A DNA stretch of 64,000 bases from the NCBI GenBank assembly GCA_033026295.1, contig CM065188.1, forward strand, positions 15,716,642 to 15,780,641, in the 5' to 3' direction. A program made the position numbers and the translations under genes. The notes under the pieces were generated by a model that was not told the origin of the DNA, did no database searches, and was given only the letters and a program-made list of their open reading frames with translations. The DNA is from Channa striata (lineage: Eukaryota; Chordata; Actinopteri; Anabantiformes; Channidae). This document shows, one piece after another, positions 39,496-50,539 of the stretch (its first letter is position 1; every line of letters starts with the position of its first letter).

Positions 39496-39557
39496 GGCCT
39501 GTAGTTCAGTAGTTAGGATACAGAAGGCTGCGGGTTCGAATCCCACCTCACGGGCCA
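39496..39557 (+). pseudogene. Degenerate tRNA-like sequence
   Basis: The acceptor ends GGCCTGT and ACGGGCC pair over 7 bp (one G-T), with an A discriminator. The A box TAGTTCAGTAG and B box GGTTCGAATCC both fit Pol III consensus. Total length is 62 nt against about 72 for a tRNA, and the anticodon arm (between 39517 and 39530) is too short to fold. It is therefore a tRNA pseudogene or a SINE head, not a working tRNA. Confidence 0.7.
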
Positions 39558-41859
39558 GGATGAAAACGGGAGGGACAGGCCGAGAGCTGTTCACCAGCCG
39601 TCAGTTTTCAGGTTAAAATCAGTTTCACCTTCTATCAGCTGCTGCTGTTAGTTTTAGTGCAGTGCTTGTAACTAAAGTAGCCTGAATTTGAATTATCACT
39701 TTAAGAAGAAGATGAATATTCAATTTGTGCATTTCTTGCACTTTTGCTGGACTATATATTCTTGTGTAAATGATGTTTAACTGGGCATCCTAATAAAAAG
39801 CCCTTAACCTTTGTAAGTAGAGTCTCAATGAGTAAAGCAACTGGTTAAAAGAAGTTAATTAACTGTTTCTGGAGTATTTGTACGTTTTTAAGGATTGACA
39901 TTGTTCAAATGAAGCAGCTTGAAACAATAAAGCTCATGTAACTTCTACAACCACGTTACAACTGACTTCAGTCACATCCGTCCAAGTGCGGAACCGTTAG
40001 CCCGTTAGCCCGTTAGCACGGCAGCACTGCTCAATCACCGGGAACCGTCTTACCTTCAACCAGCTGCGCAGAAGTCGGACTCAGCGGGTGGTTTACGTGG
40101 AACATGATGGACTCCAGCCTCATCTTGCCTGTTTTTTCCTTTTTAAAGACGTCCTGGCTTGTAGAAGAACCGATGGAGACTTTTTGCTAAGGTACTATTA
40201 GGCTAACGTTAGCTGCTCAGATGATTCTTCTTCATGATTCTGCCGTTAGCAGGAAAAACGTTAGCCTCAATATTAGCTTCAGTGTTTTGTTTAGTTTTAT
40301 CGTCGTTTTCAGCCTCTTTGTTTTTCTTTCTTGTAACAAAAGTTTTTGTTTTTTTGTGGAAGTTTGTTTGTCCCGCCGCCCGAAATCATCTACCGAGCGG
40401 CGCTGCGGTCGTTTCTGCGTCGTTTCACTGAGGCCGTGCCTGAGAATACTCAACTACAGGTACAAGTATCACTCCAGTTCCTTGTTCAAGTTTAAATTAG
40501 CGATTTGTGGCTAATCCACAAAAGGCATAAACTTTATTAAGCATCTGAAATATAATAACTAGTACCACAGCAGGTAAAATGTGTGATACCAGTGGGCAGA
40601 TTCAGCCCCTGCTCCTGTGTGAATCCCCACAGATCGTTTCCTTCCTGAAATTCAAAGCCTCACGCACCAAGAAAAAGTAATGCCTTTGTGTGGCCAATAT
40701 TAATTTCATTAAGAGTTCATACAGCGTCCATCAAGTTCAATTTACAACCTCTTTTTAACACGGCATAGAATGTGATATACAGAAATTTAAACCTGTCATA
40801 CTGGCTGAAGATATGAAACCCATTCAGAGATCCAGTCTGTGCTCCAACCAACCAATAACCCGCTTTAGAAACGAGCTCTTCGCTGGAATCAAACAGGCTA
40901 TTTGACGAGAACACTCATCTCCCGTCTCCTGCTGAGCTCTCGCTACCTGTTTTATTTAGTGCTAATTAACGTAAGAGGTAAGAGGTCGAACATGTCAGGA
41001 AAAACCGCAAAGCAAATTGATTTGGGGTTTATTTTTTTCCACACCTACACAGACAGTTTGATTTAGGCCCATGTGTAAGATTAATCACCGAGTAATTAAT
41101 GCGTTTTTAGAATTCAATTTAAACTTCATCTTCTCAACAAAGACTCTGAAATATTTTTTTTTCTTAGACTTTAATCAAATATTCATGATCTTGTTGACCA
41201 GATTTCTAACATTTGTCACACCTCCAACTTCAATCACACATGTCACTCCTCTGGGTCAATTGCGTGTTTTTCTGAAGTCCTCCACACTGCACAGTTTTAT
41301 ATGTCAGACCTTTTCATGTGAGATGTCACAAAGTGCTTCACAATAAATAGAACATAGACAATTAAAAGAAAGCGTCTTTGATTCACAGGTCGCATATTTC
41401 TATGAGCGTGAACCTCCTTCACGTCGTGCCGCCGACCACGTGAACGTGGCTGCACTGACAACACAGCAGCTTCAACCTGCAGCCTTTGTTAGCGGCAGGT
41501 GAGACCGAAACCCGTCCTCAGACCTCCCAGGCTCCATCCAGCCTCCGCGTGTCTGATTTCTTCAGCTCCTCCCGACGTGACCGTGACACTAAAAATAAAA
41601 GCAACCTTTTCGAAGGCGGTGAAATGAAAACCTCACAATTGCAACTTAATTTGACGGTGAAAGGAACGCAAATGTTAAACAAGGTTGAACCTAATTGAAA
41701 ATGAGAGAAACTACCGTTCTGTCGGGGACTGATGGCAACCTTTTATTTTTTTATGATTTTCCTTTCTTTTTTTTTTTTTTTTTCTCAGGAACTCCTCCCA
41801 GGTCACCTTGATAGTTTCAGTTCCTTCTTTTGGCAACTGCCTGAAATATTCAATTAGCC

Positions 41860-42040
41860 TGCAGCACTCTCAAACCCCTTCCCCCATCGTTCTTTACTCA
41901 CCCTCCTCTCCTAAATTCCCTTCTCCAACTCGCCCACAGCATTTCTTCTGTTCATCTCACCTTTTATCTTATTTTTGTCCTTCATCCCTGCCACTTCCTC
42001 TCTTTTTCCTCCTTTTCTTGCCTGACGCTCGCTGTATGAA
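41860..42040 (+). repeat. Polypyrimidine-rich block
   Basis: Strongly C/T-biased on the + strand (CCTCTCC and TTTTCCTCCTTTTCTTG runs), ending at a (TG)n at 42050-42073. Confidence 0.8.
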
Positions 42041-42049
42041 GTGGCCGCA

Positions 42050-42073
42050 GTGTGTGTGTGTGTGTGTGTGTGT
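42050..42073. repeat. (TG)n microsatellite
   Basis: About 12 TG units at the switch from pyrimidine-rich to purine-rich sequence. Confidence 0.9.
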
Positions 42074-42179
42074 TAGTGGGTTTCAGGCCGCTGGCTGCAG
42101 GAGGTTATACAGTGGATCTAATGAGCACCTGGAGACCACTAACCATGATCATATCAATAAAAACACATCTGCTCTACGG

Positions 42180-42720
42180 CAAAAAAGATCTGCATGAGAA
42201 GAGATGACGATGAAAGAGAGAGGAGTGTGTGTGCAGAGATGGGGGAGGAAAAAGAGGAGCAGAAAGGAGAAGGGGGGAGGAGGAGAGTGAACAAAGAGGA
42301 AGAAGAATGAAAATGGAGGAGATGAACAAAGGAGAGCAAGAGATGACGATAAAGAAAAAATAACAGGAGAAGGTGGAAAGAGAAAGTGTGTGGGCTGAGG
42401 ATTGGGTGGGATTGGGTAACGATGAGGATAAAGGAAGGAGTAAGGTGAAAGGAACGAAGCGATGACGACAAATCGTGGAGTGGAGAGAAGCTGGACTGTC
42501 AGAAAAGAGGAGGACGTGAAGGAGAAAAAATGAACGTGCCAGACGATGAGTAACGGAAAAAAAAGCCTGTTCAATAGTGAAGAGGACAGGAGCAGATCAC
42601 TAATCAATACGAGGAGAGAAGGAAAGGAGAGAGGAAAGGCGACATGGGCAGAGATGGGCTGGAACAAAGAGGATCGAGCAGAGAAAATGAGGGAACGGTG
42701 TGTTAGTCAGGGTTCACACA
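42180..42720 (+). repeat. Polypurine-rich block
   Basis: About 540 bp dominated by GA/GGA/GAAA words on the + strand. The long Ser/Phe/Leu-rich ORFs on the opposite strand are low-complexity artefacts of this composition. Confidence 0.85.
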
Positions 42721-43304
42721 AACAGCTGGACTGAAGGTGGGAGGCCGCCGTCCCACCGCCCCCTGCTGCCGTCGGCAACCGCAGTGACTCTGCTGCGAGC
42801 GGAGAACCGAGGTTTAGTTTTCAAACACTAAATTACACTCGAGTTATTGACAGACGTGCACAAACTGATCGAAATGAATCATCAGCGGTTTCCAAAGTCA
42901 CACGCGTGTCACACGATTCACGTGTTTGAGTCCAGCAGACACAATCGACACCGTGACGACTAAAGGGGAATGTCTCTCATGGACGACAGTCAAGTCATCA
43001 TGAACGGAACTTTTGTGTCGGATGTGATGAAATAATGATGAGACTGGGATGAAGGTGAGGTCACAGTGACTTTGACCTTTCACTCTCAACATTGAATCAG
43101 TTCGTCCGGGAGTTCAGATGGTTTACCTGTGACTGGGGCCAGAGAGACAAACCCAAAACCTAAATCCCAAAAAAGCTGAAAAGGCGACGTCACGAGGAGA
43201 GAACAAAGACGGAGCCGCCGGACATCAGCGACAGTTCATCCAAACATTTTTAATCAGGTTTTATTTTTGTCAAACTGCTGCTTTCCCCTAAAAACAAGGA
43301 GCTT

Positions 43305-43375
43305 TATCATGCAAAGTGCCTTGAGATGACTCTGTTGTGAATTGGCGCATTATAAGTGAAGTTGAATTGAACTTT
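43305..43375 (+). mobile_element. 3' tail of a fish LINE/SINE
   Basis: CAAAGTGCCTTGAGATGACT...TTGTGAATTGGCGC...TAAGTGAAGTTGAATTGAA matches the common teleost tail of the form AAAGCGCCTTGAGA..TTGTGATTTGGCGCTATATAAATAAAATTGAATTGAA. Only about 70 bp is recognisable, and the family name is left open. Confidence 0.65.
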
Positions 43376-44331
43376 CAGTGTTTCAGTGTACGTTGGCAAA
43401 TGAGGACAGACTTAATTACAACGCGAGCTTGTGACGCCGCAGCTGAAAAGGCAAATTCCTGCCCAGTTGTGTCCATTAGACTGAAAACGACCTGATGTTC
43501 TGTCTGCGGCCGAGCGCCGCGGCGCTTCTACACGAGCTTGGCCGTGACTGGAACAGATACTCAATAAATAGAGAAAATCAATACATTATCGCTGGCAGCA
43601 GCACTGAGGTGTTTGCTTTGTGTTCAGACCTTGGAACATCATTTTGCCAGACTACGACTGTTTGAGAGGGTCAGACTTTGCACTTTTATACAATTTGTTT
43701 CAGCTCAGCAGAGAAAAGAAGACTGACGCATTTTCAATCCCAAGGGCAGACTTGGGGCTGATGTTTGTGCAGAATATGATTAACACGTTTGGGCAGTTTT
43801 TAAGACTCTCTGCAAACCAGCAGCCACATACAGCGAATCGCTCACAGTAACTGTCGCACTGAAAAAAACGTCGTATTTATTCATACTTTCACATCAGCTA
43901 TGAGTCAGTGTAACAAAAGAAAAGACTTGAGGTTTTGTGGATTTTGTGGTGGTGTTGAATTGTAACGTGCGACTCGGTCCATCCGATTTACATCAGTGAA
44001 GTTAGAGTAAATGAGAGAAGCCCCCCAGCGCTGGGAAAAACCCATTTATTAGTCTCAGATGGTCTGTACTGTACCTCTGCTTCTTTTTCTTTCTCTGATT
44101 TAATGAAGCAATCTGCCCTCACAGATAAATAAACACATTTCCTCTGCTCTTCTAACTTTGCCCAACAGGAATTCTTCTCTTCCAGAATAAAACCGTCACT
44201 GCAATAATTGTCTATATTTGGTGGAAACACGGCAGCTGATCTACTTTCCTCCCAAATTGGACATTTTGTTTCTTTGTATCCGGTTTGAGGACAAACACTT
44301 CAGTCATTCACTGTATGATCAATCAACCTTC

Positions 44332-44333
<2 letters not shown>

Positions 44334-44419
<86 letters not shown>
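44334..44419. repeat. (TG)43 microsatellite
   Basis: 86 bp of uninterrupted TG, the longest + strand TG run in the window, next to a G-rich block. Confidence 0.97.
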
Positions 44420-44422
<3 letters not shown>

Positions 44423-44439
44423 TTCCTTTTCCTTTGTCA

Positions 44440-44935
44440 GTATGAGATGTGGACACTTGGTTGGGAGCCGGGGGAGGTGCTGTTGGCAACGAGAGGGGGA
44501 AGGGGTAAAGATGGCGGTGAGGGAAGGTTGAGGGGGAGGCCAGCTGGATGGGTTGCAGAGGTGGAGGTGGGGGGATGGAGAGCTGCTGCAGCGCTCACTG
44601 CGTGGAGAGCAGACTGGAAGGGTGTGTGCTGGGGGAGGAGAGGCTGTCAAAGCCGATGGGGGTATATATTATGTTTTATGGTTACACAGGGATGCATAAA
44701 TCACGCTTTCATTAAACGGCTCCAGTCTCAGAGCGCTTCCCCCGTCCCTCTCCCGGTGGGACATCCATCTTTTCTCTTTTCTCCAGCGATCCTTCCTTCC
44801 TTTTCTTCCTGCTCTCCCGTCTACATCCCAGCCTCCCGTCATCCTCCTCCTCCATCACTCCATCACTACCTCTCCCAACTCGCCGCCATGTCTTTTTCCT
44901 TCCGCCTCCTCTCAACGGAGCCTAGGCATCCATGA
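44440..44935 (+). repeat. G-rich block followed by pyrimidine-rich block
   Basis: 44455-44640 has repeated G runs (GGGGGAAGGGG, GAGGGGGAGG, GGTGGGGGGATGG) on the + strand. 44730-44900 is C/T-rich (CCTTCCTTCCTTTTCTTCC). It lies just past the likely slit1 poly(A) site in slit1's direction of transcription. Confidence 0.75.
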
Positions 44936-45042
44936 AGCAAGGAGGTCAAAGGTCAGAGGAGCAAGAACAAGAAACCCAGGGCCGGTGTCAAGGTTAAAGA
45001 CAACAAACAGGAAGGGGGGAAGTGAGGAAGGAGAAACAGCTC

Positions 45043-45048
45043 TTTATT
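45043..45048 (-). terminator. slit1: Candidate polyadenylation signal of slit1
   Basis: Reverse-strand AATAAA in TTATTTATTTAAATAAAGAG, followed downstream by CTGTTTCTCC and later TGTTTGTTGTC, a T/GT-rich context. Confidence 0.5.
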
Positions 45049-46370
45049 TAAATAAATAAGAAAAAGAAGCACTACTTGTCGTCTCCACACAAACAAAAAA
45101 ACATTTTTTTTGCGTTTTCTGTAAAATTCTCTTGAATGAGGTTGGTTTTTGGCAACTGAAAACAAAGACGTTTCTCTACAGCCTACATCTGATACAGTGA
45201 CAACATCCTCCATAACATATAAAAATACTATGACCAAAATCAAACGCTGTATAAGCTGATAATATACATTACACCGTGTTAGGCTGTTACTGCGTGTGGA
45301 TGAAGAGCAGTCGAATTAGTCACATTAGTTTAATTCACGGAGAGGCTACGAAAACAAGAACATGTTAATATCCACAGCCGTGTGTTTTAGTTTCACATCC
45401 ATATAAATAACACGTCATATAGAAAAGCTACAGTTTCTCTCTGGCGTTTGCGTGATGCGTTCACTGGTTCCCCGGGCGACAGGGCATCCGGTGAACTGTG
45501 GCGTGTCGTGACCCCCTCTGCCCGTCGCTGTGAACCCGTCACCTTTGACCTTCAGGCTGTTGTGCTGTGCTGATCGTTAGTATGAAAAGAGTCGATCATT
45601 TAAACGCCACACGCGTACAGTAAACGGACTCGTTAATATGTTGACGCCTGTATTAGTGGAAGACATACGTGGCATTTACGGGGGCGACGGCGGAGAACTC
45701 CCTGGGTTGGCAGCTTCTGCAGCTTTGCCCTCACAGAGACGTGGACTTTCTGCCAATGTAACGCGTCAGTCAGGTCTCGTCAAATAAAATGAGCATTTCA
45801 AACTTAAAGTCACGCGGACCTGACAATACAGAGCACAACAAACAGGAAGAGCGGAGACCAGTTACCTGTCAAGGCCCAATTCAATGTTAGTTTTCACATG
45901 TTTGCAGAAATAATTAAAATCTAAATGAAATATTAAACAGACAAATTAATGGGCAAATTTCCTGTAGTTGTATAGTGGCAGTTTGTTAACTTAAAGGTTG
46001 GACAAACTAAAGGCTGAAGTAAATTTCCAACACACTGTCACATTCATATCTTTGTTCCGTTCCTCTGTGAAAGGTGAAGATGCTAAAATCAGAAAAGGAC
46101 ATTTGGAGTCTAAAAATATTTTTCTACCAGTTCCAGCCCACGTTTTTATTTCCATACTTTCGGCTGTCACGGATATTATCGTCCAGGTGCTCGGAGGTGA
46201 GAAACGATTCCTGCATTGTTTGCCGTGTTGCGTTTGCGCGTCACACTGTCAGAGAAGTGTGTTAAAATACCTCGAGTCGCTGCGTCGCTTTGCGTTCACA
46301 ACATTTTCTGTGCTTCAGCCTTTACGCTCATTTCACAAACTTTTGTTAGGCTGATGACAGGCTGAGAATT

Positions 46371-46376
46371 TTTATT
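46371..46376 (-). terminator. slit1: Alternative proximal polyadenylation signal of slit1
   Basis: Reverse-strand AATAAA about 650 nt after the stop codon. The context is ordinary. Confidence 0.3.
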
Positions 46377-47025
46377 GTAGGATCAGCACGTAAACTCTTC
46401 TGCACCTGTTTAGATGTTTATACCTGACGCCTCGCACCGCTCAATCACAGCTTAAAGAACAAACTGAAAACCTGGCGCTTACACCCTCATCAGTGTAGTA
46501 GAAACATGAAGAGCCTGTGAGAGAAAACAGCCGTCGTGTCTGCGGCGAACAATGCTCGTAAAATGTAGTTTCATTTCGGCGCTGCTGTTCAGACGCACCT
46601 GCACATGAAGCCTGAGAGCTGAGATCTTAACATTGCTGAGAGAAGCTGTGAAATGTGCTGCGAGGGAGCGACGGGCAGCGCTCGGTCAGCCAAACGCCGT
46701 GAACACGCATGAAAAGGCGTAGGGAGCTTTCCGACACACAGACACGTATTAATACGGAGCTGGAGTTAGGTAGTTAGTGCGCAGGTTCTCCTGCAGCAGG
46801 TGGAGAGGAGGAAGATGACGATGAGGTTGACTCGTTGATTTCATGTCTCATGAAGGAAGAACTGTCTGTATGTCACAAAACTGCGTCTGGCGCAAAACCC
46901 ACATGTAATAAACACCACAAATGTCCTTGATCAGTGATAGAATCCCTACAGTGTGTGTACCTCTTTAGACCGGTGTGTGTGCTGTGTCTGCATGTGTGTT
47001 TGTGCGCACCACCACATCTGCAGCA

Positions 47026-47288
47026 CTACACACACTCCTTGCAGCCACATTCCACAGGCTTCTCCACGTCCTGCGTGAACGAGGTCCCGTCGTCGCACTC
47101 GAAGGCGAGCCGCCGGCGTCGGACCCTCAGGGGAGCACAGCAGGAGGCGGCCGTGGCCCCCGGTTCCCTTCCCGCCTGGCACCGACCGCGACATTCGACC
47201 CAGGAGAACGGTTTGGACGTGTGGCAGAGGGCGGCGCCGCGCTGCAGCTGGTGGTAATCCCTGACCGGCTCTCCTCGACACTGGGACT
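47026..47288 (-). CDS. slit1: slit1 terminal exon: C-terminal cystine knot (CTCK)
   Basis: Acceptor tttcccccgtag; the first codon GAG is split with the previous exon, and stop TAG is at 47028-47026. It encodes CRGEPVRDYHQLQRG ... FSWVECRGRC ... CC ... FECDDGTSF ... VECGCKECV, the Slit cystine-knot domain. The loop between CRGRC and CC carries about eight residues more than human SLIT1. Confidence 0.96.
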
Positions 47289-49644
47289 CTACGGGGGAAA
47301 CAGACAGACGGTTGAGACGGTGTCCAGGCCTCAGCAGTTTTTCAGGACTCGGGGGCTGAACCTCTTTCACACACACACTGGAATCCCGACATTCTCCTGA
47401 CTTTGTCTGCAGGGAGCGTATGTGTGAACACAACTGTGCAAATGTCTGAGTGAGACGCTTTCGACTGGATTTCTTCCTTCCAGCCTCGTGCAATGTCCGT
47501 ATTATGTGCATGAGCTTGAGTTTCCTGCCCAACTGAGCGCGTGGATGACCTCTTTTTAGACGCACGGCTCCGAAGTTTTGCATCATGTTGTACGTCCTGT
47601 TCGCACGGATCCCGCCTTTCTGAAATCAAACCTCTATGTGCTACATGTGTGAAACGGATGAGGCTGATTGTTCCTGACACTGTGCGGAGAAACAGGCTTA
47701 TCTACGAAAAAGAATCGGAAAAAAGTTTATTACTTTGTCTGTAACTTTTGGACGTTTGCGGCTGAAGAACGATTCCTGTCTAAAAGCTGATTTAGCCCTT
47801 CGACCTGTCGCTTTGCTGTTAGCTGCCTGACTCGCAGCCTGACATTTCAGCCAGGTCACAGCTGGCCTTCAAAACGACCTGAGCGCCTGGCGTGGGCGTT
47901 TACGTCAAAACCTTAGGGTTTACAACAGGAAGCTGCTTCCTGATCCCTCGGCCGTCCTCACCGATGTCACAGCTCTCCCCGGCGTATCCCTGCTCGCAGA
48001 CGCAGCGCGCTCCCTCCTCCGTCTCCTCGCACTGGCCGCGCACACACTGCAGACCCTGGCACGAACCTGCTGCTTCCCCCTTCAGGTTACACAGCGCGCC
48101 CCGGAACCCCGCGTCGCACTGGCAGCGGTATGTCTGCGTGTCCAACGCCACGCACACGCCTTTCACACACCTGGGAGGAAGCAGAGCGAGGCAGATGATG
48201 AAAGGAGATTCAGCGAGGAGGACAGAACACCAGAAACATCAGAGTAAAAAGAATTTCACCTTTTGCTGCGAGTTAATATGAGGAATGACATTTGTAAAGA
48301 GGCCACATTTCAATGTAAAGTGTATCATTTGTGCATCGGAAATGTCTTTAAATGCCAGAACAAAGCACACTTACTTGCTGCCTTCACACGCGTTGACACC
48401 TGTTGCCGTAGTGACAACATCCACTCCACTAAGGCTCCTGGTTATTGGCTGATCACAGTGTTCTCCGGTCCAACCTGACTGACAGTGACACTGGGGGCCC
48501 TGACAAAAAACAAAAGACACGGAAACATAATTAACCTTCTCCTGCTCTGTATTTGTTCCGTGACCCTTAAAGTTAGTTTTGCCCTTAGAACAACATGGGA
48601 AAAAAACTGGAGAGCTGTTGAAGAATAAAATGCTTGTTTGTTACATCCTGCCAAATGGAATAAAATAGCTTTTGATTGCTCGTCAACTCGGGGAACATCT
48701 GGGATACATAATCTAAGAGCTCAGCCACTGAAACAATCAAGATTAACAAGGCAGATCTGGACTTTGAGAGGACATTCAGTGCACAGCCAGATGACACAGC
48801 CGTCTGTCTCTCACCTGTGCAGCGCTGGGTTGGCAGATGCCATGAAGGCAGTAGAATCTGCGACACGCCTGACAGCCCGGCACCACCCCCGGCTTCATGT
48901 GGCTGCGGGTGAAGTCCTGCAGCTCGTGGTTGATGTACAGGTTCCTGATGCAGCCGTGGAAACTGGACATGTTGAAGGGCTGCGAGGAGACACCCAGAGA
49001 GGCAGGCATCACCTCTTCAGGCATGCCTGGGAAACAAATCAGTCAGGTGGAAAATCAGTCTCCTTCTATTAACGTTAGGTAAATAAAAAATAAGAAAAAG
49101 ATTGGTGGGAGTTTCTGTGAGCCCTGCTCTCACCTCCCACGTACAGAGGGGCATCCCTGGCTCCTGGCTGGATCCGGCCCTGGCTGTCCAGGGTCATGGG
49201 CTCTCCTCCGTCCACCGACAAGTTCACCATGCGGTTAAAAGTCACAAGCTCCACCGTGTGGAAACGCCCGTCGTTCACGGTCTCAGCGCTGTCCACAGGG
49301 AGGGTGAGACACGTCACGTGTAACGTAGAAAGCAGAAAACAAAGGAGCTACTGTAACATTCAGCTGTGGAGCCACAACCACAAAGAAAACTGAGAGGTAA
49401 TACTCCAACATAAACGCATTTAGTCACCATGAAACATTACGCGGAGCCCTGCAAGAAAACAACCTTGTTACTTTTAGAAAAATGGGATGTGCATCCCCAC
49501 CATCTTCCTCCTGTCGACTAATCTGAGGCTCTGAGTTTGCCTGAAGTGCTCGGATTCCTGCGTCTTATTTGTTCATGTTTTTTCTTCTATCAGGTGATTT
49601 GCCCTCGTCTCTGCAGCTGCTAATCACACAAACAGCCTCAGAGA

Positions 49645-49678
<34 letters not shown>

Positions 49679-50503
49679 CTGCTGGCTGGCTGAGCCTTCT
49701 CCTCCTCAGCAGTGAACCATCCAAACAGTTAAGCTCTTGACACCTGATCAAGTGGACACTCAGCTTCGAGTGCCCTCTGGCTGCGTCTGTGATTAAACCA
49801 GAAAACCCACATGTCCCGTGTCATCTGGCCACGTTCCCAAACACTGCTGGGCTCGCTCTGAGCAACAGCGCAGGCCGCGTGCCAACACGCAGCGTTGCTG
49901 GGCTACGATGAGCCGAGAGGCTGACAAGAGCCCGGTGGATCAGTCACCGCGGCCTTCGCTCGGCCTTCGCAAGCCGCTGATGAGAAGACACTGGTCACGT
50001 GGTCGAGTGTAATGTCAAACGCGCTGACGTGGTCCGAGTTCAGCGGGTGGCAGCATGTGTTGTGGGGCTGCGTGTTCTGATTGTGTTAGTTTTAACTGTT
50101 GTGTGAAGGACGTGTGAGCTGACAGGATGGACACAGAGATCCACCAGCCGACTCGTCATTAGATTTGCTCCCAGCAGGGCCACCGGCTCACGACTGCCTA
50201 CAGCAGCACTTTGGAAAGGGCAGCGGCACAAAGGTCCAGCCGGTGAAAACCGACACGAGTTGTTGTGGAATGTAGCTGGATGGAAACGTTTTCCCGAAGC
50301 TTTTATCACCTTCCAATGCTTCCGAGCCTCCCTGTTTCAGGTGCTTCACAAATTGTAATAAGCCCCTTCCTCCACAGTTCAGGGAAACACGAAGACAAGA
50401 ATCCAGGAACTAAAGTGGCGTCAGCGCAGTTGGGAAAGACGCGGCAGCTGAGGAGCATTTGTTGTGTAGTTGTTGAAGTTGCTCAGTCTGCTTGTGCATA
50501 TTT

Positions 50504-50539
<36 letters not shown>

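Larger units (their letters stand above)
34480..45020. other. Intergenic region between convergent lcor and slit1
   Basis: About 10.5 kb with no supported protein gene. Contents listed separately: (TG)n at 35321, SINE-like tail at 35670, hairpin at 38890, tRNA-like sequence at 39496, LINE/SINE tail at 43305, pyrimidine/purine blocks at 41860-42720 and 44440-44935, and (TG)43 at 44334. Confidence 0.65.
45020..47025 (-). other. slit1: Probable slit1 3' UTR
   Basis: About 2 kb downstream of the slit1 stop without any exon. It ends at a convincing poly(A) context near 45043. A proximal AATAAA also occurs at 46376-46371. Confidence 0.55.

Noticed and set aside
39496..39557. Functional tRNA gene
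   Set aside because: Too short and lacks a foldable anticodon arm; kept only as a tRNA-like pseudogene.
42149..42667. 172-codon - strand ORF rich in Ser/Phe/Leu
   Set aside because: Direct consequence of the polypurine block on the other strand.
44285..44935. 216-codon + strand ORF
   Set aside because: It runs through the (TG)43 repeat as a Cys-Val run and then G-rich low-complexity sequence; no domain, not a gene.
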